A DNA stretch of 64,000 nucleotides from the IMG/VR virus record IMGVR_UViG_3300042455_002003, positions 1-64,000 of that record; one strand, 5' to 3'. Both the position numbers and the translations under genes were made by a program. Shown piece after piece: positions 52,972 through 61,340 of the stretch (positions are counted from its first letter, which is position 1; each line of letters begins with the position of its first letter). The stretch comes from a virus. The notes under the pieces were generated by a model. The model worked only from the letters and a program-made list of their open reading frames with translations, searched no databases and was not told the origin of the DNA.

Positions 52972-55248
52972 TTATGAGAACTTAACGTCACCTTCATTAT
53001 TATTAGGCCTTTTGAATGGATTACTGTCAGGTCTTTGAGGTTTTTCAAATGGATTACGGCCAGGTCTTCGAGGTTTGGGATGAGATGGCTTAGATGTTTT
53101 ATCTTCATCCCCCATAGGTTTTTCAAATGGATTACGGCCAGGTCTTCGAGGTTTGTCATGAGATGGCTTAGATGTTTTATCTTCATCCCCCATATAACTC
53201 ATATAACTTCTTCTACCTCTAGCTTTTGGACCTGGTTCTTCTCCTGGCGTAATGTGAGGAGGTGGATTAAAAGGCCTTCTAGATGGTCTATCCTTATCAG
53301 GCGTTTTAGTCGGCGTTCCAGGAACTGTCTCAGTTCCACGGTCAGGTTTTTCAGGTTGTTTTGCTGGAGCCGGAGCCATTGTAGGGTCATAATTATTTAA
53401 TCTTCTACCTCTAGCTTTTGGACCTGGTTCCTCACCTGGCGTAATATGTGGGGGAGGATTAAACGGTCTTCTAGAAGGACGTTCTCTATCAGGTGTTTTA
53501 GTAGGTGTTCCGGGAATTGTTTCAGTTCCACGGTCAGGTTTTTCAGGTGCTTTTTCTCTTTGGGGTCCCATATCTTTTAATTTTCCTTCTTCGTCAAAAG
53601 TTTCGTCAAAATCTGATAAAGAGTCAACTGGTTCACCAATAAAATGTCTACCTCTCATTGTACCAATTTCAAGACTACCAATAGAGTTAATTCTAGCCTT
53701 TAATAATTTTTTACTACCGTCTTTGATATCAAAATAGATTGTAGATTCTTCAGGGTCTTCTGTTTTATCAGCGTGACAAAGACTTAGTGTAAAACCATAT
53801 TCCGATGCCATATCCGACAAATCTTGGTAAGCAATTTCTTGTTCATATGTCTCAAATTTATCTGTTACATCAGACATATAATTACCATATCCACGATTCA
53901 TGTTATTATTTTCTGAATACTCTAAATTAGGATTATTTCTCATATTTAGGTTTAAACCATATAAATTTTCATCATCATAATCTAATAATAATTCACCATC
54001 AACCATATTCTCATCACCACCAATATGAGGGTTGTCTTCTCCCATGTATGATTCGTAAGAAGGTGTTGAAACAAATCCAGCCATTTCCATATCCAGCAAC
54101 CAATTATCTAATTCTGAATCTGAATAACTTTCTTTTTTCTCTTTCATGTAAGAATCGTGTGTACCATCACCCATATATCTACGATAATTACTTGTGTCAT
54201 TAGGATTTATAAATTTTCCTTCACCCTCACACCATTCACAAGTTTCATCAGTGAATTCATCATAACCCGAACCATTACAATGTGTACATGATTTATCGTC
54301 CATATAAGACATATAAGAAGATTCCTCTACAGGTTCCTCATCACCAAAATCAAAAGACTCTTCATCAGATTCTTCAGGTTCTTCTTGTGATTTCTTTTTT
54401 ATTGTACGAATAATATCTTTTTTATCTTCAGAATCCATATTTTCTAAATCCATAGCAGATAAAACTGATTTAGCAACCCATTTTTGCATATCAGAAGATA
54501 AATCCTCGACATCTCTAATTTGTTGACCCAATTTACCTGTGGTACTTTGAATATCTTTGATATCATCATCACCAAATTCTTCTACATCAGTATCGTCTTC
54601 TTCGGAATCAACTCCCTCATCGTCTCCACCAAAATCAAATTCACCGTCTCCTGTATCTTCAGTATCATCACCGAAGTCAAATGAATCATCACCAGTATCT
54701 TCAGTATCTTCATCTCCACCGAAGTCAAATTCACTATCCCCCGTATCTTCAGTATCATCACCTCCACCAAAGTCAAAACCACCTTTATCAGAAGTTTCCT
54801 TTTCTTCAGAGTCTCCACCAAAGTCAAAACCACCTTTATCAACTTTTGGTTCAGCTTTTGGTTCAGTTTTTTTGTTTTTTAATTTTAAAATAAATTTTTT
54901 CTCATTTAAAACATCTGATTCTAACAAATTAACATTATCTACATTATAGTGATTATTAATTTCTTCAAACATTAAATTTAAATGTTTAACCGCCTCTTCA
55001 TAAGAATAAAAAGATTTTTTTCCCTTATTAACTATACCACCAATGTAATCAAAATCAGATTCATTGATATTATTTTTAGAATCAGCGTTCTTTATATAAT
55101 ATTTATTTTGTTCTCTTACAACAGCATATATTTTACCGTTTACAGATTCTTTAACCAATTCAAAATTAGATAGACTCATCTTTTCTTCTTTAATCACTGG
55201 TTTAATGTTAGAGAGTTCCAACATTCTATTTAATAATTTTTTATTCAT
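52972..55248 (-). CDS. Large repeat-rich virion protein with DnaJ-type zinc finger
   Basis: The 758-residue product begins NKKLLNRMLELSNIKPVIKEE, a possible leader. Residues about 135-225 are an acidic repeat (GGFDFGGD and FDFGDDTED units). Around residues 315-350 there are two CxxCxGxG units (CTHCNGSG and CEWCEGEG), as in DnaJ zinc fingers. A globular part follows (about 400-540). The C-terminal third holds two near-identical 50-residue blocks (PDRGTETxPGTPTKTPD, then RRPFNPPPHITPGEEPGPK) and two 26-residue blocks (GDEDKTSKPSH, then KPRRPGRNPFEKP). The acidic repeat and basic Pro-rich tail suggest DNA or protein binding inside the head; the role is unknown. Confidence 0.7.
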   Translation of the reverse strand: MNKKLLNRMLELSNIKPVIKEEKMSLSNFELVKESVNGKIYAVVREQNKYYIKNADSKNNINESDFDYIGGIVNKGKKSFYSYEEAVKHLNLMFEEINNHYNVDNVNLLESDVLNEKKFILKLKNKKTEPKAEPKVDKGGFDFGGDSEEKETSDKGGFDFGGGDDTEDTGDSEFDFGGDEDTEDTGDDSFDFGDDTEDTGDGEFDFGGDDEGVDSEEDDTDVEEFGDDDIKDIQSTTGKLGQQIRDVEDLSSDMQKWVAKSVLSAMDLENMDSEDKKDIIRTIKKKSQEEPEESDEESFDFGDEEPVEESSYMSYMDDKSCTHCNGSGYDEFTDETCEWCEGEGKFINPNDTSNYRRYMGDGTHDSYMKEKKESYSDSELDNWLLDMEMAGFVSTPSYESYMGEDNPHIGGDENMVDGELLLDYDDENLYGLNLNMRNNPNLEYSENNNMNRGYGNYMSDVTDKFETYEQEIAYQDLSDMASEYGFTLSLCHADKTEDPEESTIYFDIKDGSKKLLKARINSIGSLEIGTMRGRHFIGEPVDSLSDFDETFDEEGKLKDMGPQREKAPEKPDRGTETIPGTPTKTPDRERPSRRPFNPPPHITPGEEPGPKARGRRLNNYDPTMAPAPAKQPEKPDRGTETVPGTPTKTPDKDRPSRRPFNPPPHITPGEEPGPKARGRRSYMSYMGDEDKTSKPSHDKPRRPGRNPFEKPMGDEDKTSKPSHPKPRRPGRNPFEKPQRPDSNPFKRPNNNEGDVKFS
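53038..53193. repeat. Two tandem 78-bp repeats
   Basis: 53038-53115 and 53116-53193 differ at two bases by eye. Together they encode two copies of a 26-residue basic block. Confidence 0.92.
53208..53549. repeat. Two ~148-bp repeats in the 52972 gene
   Basis: Copies start near 53208 and 53402 and end near 53355 and 53549. They encode the 50-residue Pro-rich block and differ at scattered third positions. Confidence 0.85.
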
Positions 55249-55261
55249 CTTCTATTTTTTT

Positions 55262-55549
55262 TTATCCTCTTATATTCCAAGTACCATCCGTGTTAAGACC
55301 GTTTTGTCCAGCAGGTCCTTCTGCAAAAGCTTCTGGTTTTTTCTTACCTAATAAAGCAATTCCCGAACTACCAGCTATATCTGTAGTAGAATTAACAGTT
55401 AGATTTAATACTATAGGTCCAGCCGAAGGTGAGGGTAATGTAACACCTTTATATACTAAAGTAGCTCCAGCGTTAACATATATTTGATAATACGTGTATG
55501 CTGTATATGTAGCTCCCGAAGGTAAGTGTAATGCATAATAACTATCCAT
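55262..55549 (-). CDS. Small virion-like protein
   Basis: The 95-residue product is rich in Ser, Ala, Gly, Thr and Tyr with little charge in its first two thirds (SGATYTAYTYYQIYVNAGATLVY). It ends with a GPAGQNGLN collagen-like bit. This composition is typical of small decoration or fibre-tip proteins. It has a late-type motif 16 bases before its start. Confidence 0.6.
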   Translation of the reverse strand: MDSYYALHLPSGATYTAYTYYQIYVNAGATLVYKGVTLPSPSAGPIVLNLTVNSTTDIAGSSGIALLGKKKPEAFAEGPAGQNGLNTDGTWNIRG

Positions 55550-55565
55550 AATTTTCTTTTTCTAT

Positions 55566-55574
55566 ATAAATATG
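55566..55574 (-). promoter_or_regulatory. CATATTTAT late promoter motif
   Basis: On the minus strand, CATATTTAT lies 16 bases before the ATG at 55549. Confidence 0.6.
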
Positions 55575-55597
55575 TTTAATCTTCAATAAACCACCAA

Positions 55598-56815
55598 TTA
55601 CCGTTTAAAATCTTCTACTGATTCGACTAAAGGGCCCGTATAATCTATAATTAATTTATACACCCCTTTAAAATAATCGTTTTCTATCCAATTGATTAAG
55701 TCTTCTTTATACTCAAATTCAGGAATACTTACAAATCCTAAATGTCCGTAATCATCACCGTAATTTTCATCATAATTTACTGGTACATTATCAGCACCAT
55801 CCCAATAAGGTGTTGCAAAAATAAATAAATGTGGTACATCTTGATTTCTCCATTCAACAACTCCTTGAAAACCGTCCCAAATAACAGACCAACCCTTATA
55901 AACGGGTTTTTCTTTTTTAAAATATTCACCAACTATATCATATTCAGCACTTCTATATGGTTGTTTTTCTATTAATGTTTTTGTTTCTACATCTTTTATC
56001 CATTTAAATGGGTCATCTTCAATTGATTCTAAAAGGGAATCAATTTTTTTTGACTCACGCATTGATTCTAGTGTTACCGATTTATCGTAAGCAACTGTCT
56101 TAATATCATACAATCTATCCAACATTCCATTTCTACGTAAAACTTTGAAAACAATATTTTCTACTGAAAATTCACCACCAGACTCTAAACCTGATTGACG
56201 CATTTTTTTAATTTTTTCCGTTAATTTTTCAACACCTTTAACAGCAACATCATAATCACCATCATTTAACTCATCATATAAATCTTCAATACGGTCCATA
56301 ATTCCGTTAGCCTTATCTTTTACAGATTTATCGTTAAAATTAATTTTCTTGTTTTGTGGTTTTGTTACCCATTCATTATTTAATATTGAATAAACTCCTG
56401 TTGAGTGGTGTGATTCATTTATATCTTGTACATATAATTCAACGTCATAATCATAAATTTTAACGTCATGTTCCTTATTCCAATTAGAGCTTTTAGATTT
56501 AAAAAAATCTTGTACTAAATCTTCATCAACAGGGACATCTTTATAATCGATTATAATATGTAAATCAACGTCAGAGTATTTTGACCAATTATAATTAGCC
56601 AAACTACCTGTAATACAAACATCTTCAATGTCAACCCCAGGTATTTTTAAACTCTCAAAATAATCATCAGCTATTTTTAAAAGATTTTTTTTAACTTCGG
56701 GTTTCATTTTTTGATTTTCATCCCAAATTTTAGGATTTAATTCATCATTCATTGTAAAACCACCCAAGTCAATTTTTCTATTAGCTTTTTCGACTTCTTT
56801 TTCATTTATATTCAT
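55598..56815 (-). CDS. Nucleotidyltransferase-like protein
   Basis: ATG at 56815 is chosen because upstream ATGs overlap the late motif, and the resulting spacing of four bases is seen at other genes. The 405-residue product has ITGSLANYNWSKYSDVDLHIII near residue 65, the GSxxxxxxxxxSDxDL motif of the nucleotidyltransferase fold (two Asp ligands). A third Asp candidate is in KIYDYDVELYV. Then come a helical domain and a C-terminal alpha-beta domain (PHLFIFATPYWDG). It may transfer a nucleotide to a small molecule, RNA or protein. Relatives in other phages are usually labelled only by domain. Confidence 0.68.
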   Translation of the reverse strand: MNINEKEVEKANRKIDLGGFTMNDELNPKIWDENQKMKPEVKKNLLKIADDYFESLKIPGVDIEDVCITGSLANYNWSKYSDVDLHIIIDYKDVPVDEDLVQDFFKSKSSNWNKEHDVKIYDYDVELYVQDINESHHSTGVYSILNNEWVTKPQNKKINFNDKSVKDKANGIMDRIEDLYDELNDGDYDVAVKGVEKLTEKIKKMRQSGLESGGEFSVENIVFKVLRRNGMLDRLYDIKTVAYDKSVTLESMRESKKIDSLLESIEDDPFKWIKDVETKTLIEKQPYRSAEYDIVGEYFKKEKPVYKGWSVIWDGFQGVVEWRNQDVPHLFIFATPYWDGADNVPVNYDENYGDDYGHLGFVSIPEFEYKEDLINWIENDYFKGVYKLIIDYTGPLVESVEDFKR

Positions 56816-56819
56816 ATTC

Positions 56820-56839
56820 ATAAATATCATGATATTTAT
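56820..56839. promoter_or_regulatory. Bidirectional late promoter: perfect 20-bp palindrome
   Basis: ATAAATATCATGATATTTAT is its own reverse complement. It gives a GATATTTAT motif to the divergent genes at 56815 (minus) and 56849 (plus) with starts 4 and 9 bases away. Confidence 0.65.
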
Positions 56840-56848
56840 TAAATGATA

Positions 56849-57430
56849 ATGAGAAATACAATTAAGAAAATATTAAAAGAAGACAACGATTTTGATTGGG
56901 TTAGGGAATCTGAACCAACCTCAAAATCTGAAATAGCTAATAAACTATCTAGATTTGATGATTTTGGTTTTTATATTTTTAATACCGAAACTAGTCCTTT
57001 AGTTAATTCTATTTATAATCTTGGTTTAAACACTATACAATTAGATAGTTTAATTAAATCATTATATGAATTTGGTTATAATGCTTATGAAAGGGGTATA
57101 GATACAGGGAGTCAAAATGGTTATAGTGAAGGTGAATCCCAAGGGTATGATATGGGTCATCGTGATGGATATTCTGAAGCTAAACGGGATATGGAAGATA
57201 AGTTAGAAGAAAAATACGAGAAAGGTTATGACGAAGGTTATGACGAAGCTATCCAAGACGGATATCAAAAAGGTTACGAAGAGGGGGTTGAAGCAACTTA
57301 TTATAAAGCCTTTGAAGAAGGTAGAGCTTATGAAGCTGGGTTAGATGTAGAAGATTTTGAAAGAAGAGAATCTGGATTTGACCCTTCTGACTATGATGAA
57401 GATTATGATGAAGACTACAATGAAAATTAA
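56849..57430 (+). CDS. Unknown protein with leader and Gly-Tyr helical repeats
   Basis: ATG at 56849 (MRNTIKKILKEDNDFDWVRE) is chosen because it gives the same leader pattern as other genes; 56843 is also possible. The 193-residue product has a central region (about residues 85-150) with a repeated four-residue step: GYSEGESQGYDMGHRDGYS and KGYDEGYDEAIQDGYQKGY. Gly and Tyr every four residues suggest helix packing, as in Yae1-type motifs. The C-terminus is acidic (DYDEDYDEDYNE). Role unknown. Confidence 0.65.
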   Translation: MRNTIKKILKEDNDFDWVRESEPTSKSEIANKLSRFDDFGFYIFNTETSPLVNSIYNLGLNTIQLDSLIKSLYEFGYNAYERGIDTGSQNGYSEGESQGYDMGHRDGYSEAKRDMEDKLEEKYEKGYDEGYDEAIQDGYQKGYEEGVEATYYKAFEEGRAYEAGLDVEDFERRESGFDPSDYDEDYDEDYNEN

Positions 57431-57434
57431 TAAT

Positions 57435-57767
57435 ATGAGAAGAAAAAATATTATACTAACAGAATCACAGTTACAAAGATTAACTGAAATAAGAATTCAG
57501 GAATATACTGCAAATGAAATTGTAAATATTTTAAGTTCCATTGATTGTACGGGGGAAAGTGTAAAAACCCTAGTATCAAGAAAATTATCCGAACTAGGGT
57601 TTGAAGAGATTACAATTAAATTTTTAGGTTACGGTGGTATATCAGATGAACTTAAATATATTGTTTACACTGAAGGACCTGTTTTTGTTTTTATTGCGAA
57701 AAGTAAGTCAGATGTTAACCCTCCATGTATGGATATTGTAGATGTAGTATCTTACACAAAAAATTAA
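57435..57767 (+). CDS. Unknown small protein with leader-like start
   Basis: ATG at 57435 (MRRKNIILTESQLQRLTEI) is chosen; an earlier frame start at 57357 lies inside the previous gene. The 110-residue product has a helical leader ending RIQE and a small alpha-beta domain (FEEITIKFLGYGG, then YIVYTEGPVFVFIA). It converges with the minus-strand gene at 57764, and their ends overlap by four bases. Confidence 0.6.
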   Translation: MRRKNIILTESQLQRLTEIRIQEYTANEIVNILSSIDCTGESVKTLVSRKLSELGFEEITIKFLGYGGISDELKYIVYTEGPVFVFIAKSKSDVNPPCMDIVDVVSYTKN

Positions 57768-58063
57768 ACAATACCTTTTATTTCCTTAATTTGTTCTTTT
57801 AAAGGAGAAACGTCTATATTATCTAATTTTTCGTATACATATTTACGTAAAGTTTTATTAAAAACTTCTCCTTGGCTTTCAGAAACTTCAAAACGAACAT
57901 AATCCCTTTTTAAAACTTCTTTATAAAGGTATTTTGTACCCGCTTTAAATGTAATAGCTAAAGTACTTTTAGTTTCGTCGTATTCAGACATTATAATGTT
58001 TGATGAGTCAATTAAACACTCAACAACACCATCTTCTTTTTCTATTTTTTTTACTACCGCCAT
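57764..58063 (-). CDS. KTSC-domain protein
   Basis: The 99-residue product has IDSSNIIMSEYDETKSTLAI, then FKAGTKYLYKEVLKRDYVRF and SQGEVFNKTLRKYVYEKL. This is the KTSC domain, a small module found alone or with RNA- and DNA-linked proteins in phages and bacteria. It starts one base before the end of the upstream gene's stop region. Its function is unknown. Confidence 0.75.
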   Translation of the reverse strand: MAVVKKIEKEDGVVECLIDSSNIIMSEYDETKSTLAITFKAGTKYLYKEVLKRDYVRFEVSESQGEVFNKTLRKYVYEKLDNIDVSPLKEQIKEIKGIV

Positions 58064-58064
58064 A

Positions 58065-58280
58065 TTAAACCCCTTTATAAGATTTAATTGAATTTATTGG
58101 TAATATGTGGCCTTCTACATAACCATTTCCAGCATCATCTTCTTTTTGTAAATGTAATACCATATAATCACCTACTAATTGAAAAGCTGCCTTTTCGTAG
58201 GTTACTGAATGTGTACCCCCATCAAAATCATCATCACTATTGGGGTTATTTTTAAAAATAATTGTTAATTCTTTATACAT
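58065..58280 (-). CDS. Small unknown protein
   Basis: The 71-residue product has two beta strands (MYKELTIIFKN, then YMVLHLQKED) and an acidic loop (NSDDDFDGG). It lies one base before the KTSC gene start and is probably on the same transcript. No late-type motif is seen in front. Confidence 0.6.
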   Translation of the reverse strand: MYKELTIIFKNNPNSDDDFDGGTHSVTYEKAAFQLVGDYMVLHLQKEDDAGNGYVEGHILPINSIKSYKGV

Positions 58281-58367
58281 ACTTTAAATATAATAAATAA
58301 ATTGTTATAATTCTTTTATTGAGAACTGTGTTAACTTTAATTATCTTGTTAAAAAAAGTCAATTCAG

Positions 58368-58398
58368 TTGTCTATTTTAAAAAAAGTAATTATACTTG
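58368..58398 (+). promoter_or_regulatory. Host-type (Bacteroidetes) promoter of clpC
   Basis: TTG at 58368-58370 and TATACTTG at 58391-58398, separated by 20 bp, the same spacing as the moron promoter. It lies just before the ATG at 58407. A host-type promoter suggests early expression. Confidence 0.6.
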
Positions 58399-58406
58399 TT
58401 GTGTGA

Positions 58407-60890
58407 ATGAAACCCATAGGAGAAAAAATTAGATTAATAATACAGGAATCATTTAGAGAGTCCGTTAGATTAGGTGGGAGTGATATTAGTCCAGACCATA
58501 TAGTTTTAGCTCTTTTTTTTGATAACAACAATAGTGTTACTGATGTTATAAGAAATATGGGTTTAGATGTTGACGAATTAACTTCAAAAGTCGAATCTTA
58601 CATAAGATTAAAAATTAAAAACCCGAAATATGAAATAAAATTACTACCTTTGAGTAAAAGTTCTAAATCTGTCTTAAACATAGCAGAACTGGAATCAGAT
58701 AAATTAGGGGATAAACACATTGGGGAAGAACACCTAATGTTAGCAATTTTAAAAAATAGAGAACTTGATTGTACTAAAGTTTTGGAACATCAGGGTCTTG
58801 ATTATAAAAGTTTTAAACAAAGATTAATAGAAATAAAAAAACAAATTAACATGAGTGGAATTACAGACGATTACGATGAAATGGATGGTTTAAAAGGTAA
58901 GAAGGGCAGTACTAAATCCAACACACCTATTCTGGATAATTTTGGTAGAGATATTACCGATATTGCTGCAAAAGGTGGGATTGACCCAATTATTGGTAGA
59001 GACGATGAAGTTGAAAGAGTTGCTCAGGTATTGAGTAGAAGAAAGAAAAACAACCCAATCTTGATTGGTGAACCAGGTGTTGGTAAAACAGCGATTGTAG
59101 AAGGGTTAGCTCTAAAAATTGTTCAGAAAAAATGTCCTAGAATTTTGTTCAATACGAGAGTAGTATCCCTTGACATGGCTCTATTAGTTGCAGGTACTAA
59201 ATACCGTGGCCAATTTGAGGAACGTTTAAAAGGTATTATGCAAGAATTGGAAAAGGTTGATGACGTTATTCTTTTCATTGATGAAATCCATACTATGGTT
59301 GGTGCTGGTAACGCTTCTGGTTCTCTTGACGCATCAAACATCTTGAAGCCAGCTTTAGCACGTGGTGAAATTCAATGTATTGGGGCAACAACTCTTGATG
59401 AGTATCGTGAAAACTTTGAGAAAGACGGTGCATTAACTAGAAGATTCCAAACTGTAATGGTTGAACCACCATCTTCTGAGGAAACATTAATTATTCTTAA
59501 AAACATTAAGGATAAGTATGAGGACCACCACAAAGTAAGATATACTGATGAGGCAATTGAAGCTTGTGTTAAATTAGCTGATAGATATATCAGTGACCGT
59601 GAACAACCTGATAAAGCTATCGATATCATGGATGAGGTAGGTGCTAGGTCACAAGTTCACGCAAAACCACCACAAGTTATTTTAGACTTAGAGAACAAGA
59701 TTGTTGATATCGATAAGGCTAAAATTGATGTGGTTAAAGCTCAAAGATATGAAGAAGCTGCACGTCTTCGTGATGAAGAAAGAAAACTAAAAGAAAGTTT
59801 GGATATAGAGACAAGCGTTTGGACTAGTAATCTCAATTCAGAAAGAAAAGAAATTACTGAAGAAGATGTTGCTAAAGTTGTTTCATTGATTACAGGTATT
59901 CCTGTGACTAAGGTTGGTCAGGACGAGTTGATAAGACTCAAAAACATGTCCAAAGAAATAACAAGTAAGGTAATCGGTCAAGATTCTGCTGTTGAGCAAA
60001 TCTCAAAAGCTATTCGTAGAAATAGAATGGGGATTAAACAACAAGGAAAACCAATCGGTTCATTTATTTTCTTAGGACCAACTGGTGTAGGTAAAACTCA
60101 CTTAGCTAAAATGTTGGCCAAAGAAATGTTTGGTACTGCAGATTCTATGATTAGAGTGGATATGTCTGAATACATGGAAAAACACGCAATCTCTAAATTA
60201 GTGGGAGCTCCTCCAGGGTATGTTGGTTATGAAGAAGGTGGTCAGTTGACTGAGAAAGTTAGAAGAAAACCTTATTCAGTTATCTTGTTAGATGAGATTG
60301 AGAAGGCACACCCTGATGTATTCAACATCCTACTCCAAGTATTGGATGAGGGTCACTTAACGGATGGTCTTGGTAGAAAAGTAGACTTTAAGAATACTTT
60401 AATTATCATGACATCTAACGTAGGGGCTAGAAAACTACAGGATTTTGGTACAGGTGTTGGTTTTGGTACAAAAGCTAAAATTGAAAACTTGGAAGATATC
60501 CGTAACAACGTAATCGAAGAGTCAGTTAAGAAAGCTTTTTCACCTGAATTTTTGAACCGTCTTGATGATATCATCATCTTCCAATCTTTAGGAAAAGAAG
60601 ATATCAAGAATATTGTTGAGTTACCTCTTAACGATTTAAGAGATAGAATGGCTGAAATGGGTTACAACATCAAGATTTCTACAAAAATGAGAGACCATTT
60701 AGTTGAAATTGGTTACGATGAGAAGTATGGAGCTAGACCTCTTAACAGAGCAATCCAAAAGTACGTTGAAGACCCTATCGCTGAAAGAATGATGGAGGGT
60801 GATGTCAAAGAAGGGGATACCATTAAAATTGGTTATGCTAAAAATGACGTTACTGTTGAAATAATCAGTGGTACTGAAAGTAAGTCCTAA
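58407..60890 (+). CDS. clpC: ClpC-type AAA+ unfoldase
   Basis: The 827-residue protein has an N-terminal Clp repeat domain ([25 protein letters not shown]), AAA+ domain 1 with Walker A GEPGVGKT (221-228) and [11 protein letters not shown], a central UVR-like helix ([14 protein letters not shown], near 447), and AAA+ domain 2 with Walker A GPTGVGKT (557-564) and [12 protein letters not shown]. After [12 protein letters not shown] comes V684-G685-F686, the loop that ClpC uses to dock on ClpP. So it could feed substrates to host ClpP. The first 500 bases are AT-rich like the phage; the AAA+ part uses more CGT and ATC codons. No clpP is in the window. Confidence 0.95.
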   Translation: MKPIGEKIRLIIQESFRESVRLGGSDISPDHIVLALFFDNNNSVTDVIRNMGLDVDELTSKVESYIRLKIKNPKYEIKLLPLSKSSKSVLNIAELESDKLGDKHIGEEHLMLAILKNRELDCTKVLEHQGLDYKSFKQRLIEIKKQINMSGITDDYDEMDGLKGKKGSTKSNTPILDNFGRDITDIAAKGGIDPIIGRDDEVERVAQVLSRRKKNNPILIGEPGVGKTAIVEGLALKIVQKKCPRILFNTRVVSLDMALLVAGTKYRGQFEERLKGIMQELEKVDDVILFIDEIHTMVGAGNASGSLDASNILKPALARGEIQCIGATTLDEYRENFEKDGALTRRFQTVMVEPPSSEETLIILKNIKDKYEDHHKVRYTDEAIEACVKLADRYISDREQPDKAIDIMDEVGARSQVHAKPPQVILDLENKIVDIDKAKIDVVKAQRYEEAARLRDEERKLKESLDIETSVWTSNLNSERKEITEEDVAKVVSLITGIPVTKVGQDELIRLKNMSKEITSKVIGQDSAVEQISKAIRRNRMGIKQQGKPIGSFIFLGPTGVGKTHLAKMLAKEMFGTADSMIRVDMSEYMEKHAISKLVGAPPGYVGYEEGGQLTEKVRRKPYSVILLDEIEKAHPDVFNILLQVLDEGHLTDGLGRKVDFKNTLIIMTSNVGARKLQDFGTGVGFGTKAKIENLEDIRNNVIEESVKKAFSPEFLNRLDDIIIFQSLGKEDIKNIVELPLNDLRDRMAEMGYNIKISTKMRDHLVEIGYDEKYGARPLNRAIQKYVEDPIAERMMEGDVKEGDTIKIGYAKNDVTVEIISGTESKS

Positions 60891-60897
60891 AAAAGAA

Positions 60898-60925
60898 AAT
60901 CCCCCAAGTGATTGGGGGATTCTTT
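60898..60925. terminator. Terminator between convergent genes
   Basis: AATCCCCCAA and TTGGGGGATT with a GTGA loop. It ends clpC and, on the minus strand, the gene at 60929. Confidence 0.92.
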
Positions 60926-60928
60926 ATT

Positions 60929-61324
60929 TTAACATACTATTTTTGAATTTACAAAACTGTCGGCTATTGTTACATATAAATCTTCGTATATGGGAACAAT
61001 TAAGGAACAACCATCATCTAAAAAATCTATTTTAAATTCTGCTTTAAATGTTCCTGCCATATTAGTTTCATTTTTACTAAACTTATAACCAATATAATAT
61101 TCTGTCACTCCACAAGCCTCATTTTCTACTGGTATGATTAAAGCAGGTTTGTTGAATACTTTAAATTTACAAGTACTACAATCAACTTCCTTCATAGAAA
61201 AAGTAATCGCAGCATTCTCAAGATTATCAAATATCTTTTTGTAATCATTACGACCATCATTAATTACCTTCATTTGTAAAATCGGTAATTCTGAATTTTT
61301 CTTTATGAAGAAATTTTGTGCCAT
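60929..61324 (-). CDS. Virion protein, BppU-N-like beta domain (tentative)
   Basis: The 131-residue product is one beta domain: ILQMKVINDGRNDYKK, then AAITFSMKEVD and FKAEFKIDFLDDGCSLIVP. This order resembles the N-terminal module of baseplate upper proteins and other tail-attachment modules. It has four Cys. It lies in a minus-strand set with the repeat-rich protein, which fits a fibre or baseplate complex. The family call is tentative. Confidence 0.5.
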   Translation of the reverse strand: MAQNFFIKKNSELPILQMKVINDGRNDYKKIFDNLENAAITFSMKEVDCSTCKFKVFNKPALIIPVENEACGVTEYYIGYKFSKNETNMAGTFKAEFKIDFLDDGCSLIVPIYEDLYVTIADSFVNSKIVC

Positions 61325-61340
61325 AAATAATTAAAATAAT

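Noticed and set aside
54557-54949. Ser/Pro-rich reading frame opposite the acidic repeats of the 52972 gene
   Set aside because: It is the mirror of Asp/Glu/Gly codons on the minus strand and has no independent start signal; several similar plus-strand frames at 40.1-40.7 and 53.0-53.4 kb are rejected for the same reason.
32944-56839. T4 late box TATAAATA read on the plus strand in front of minus-strand genes
   Set aside because: It would drive transcription away from the genes; the sense-strand reading ATATTTAT is consistent on both strands.
57357-57434. Upstream start of the gene at 57435
   Set aside because: The added N-terminus is Met/Lys-rich and lies inside the previous gene in another frame; the leader-like start at 57435 fits the family.
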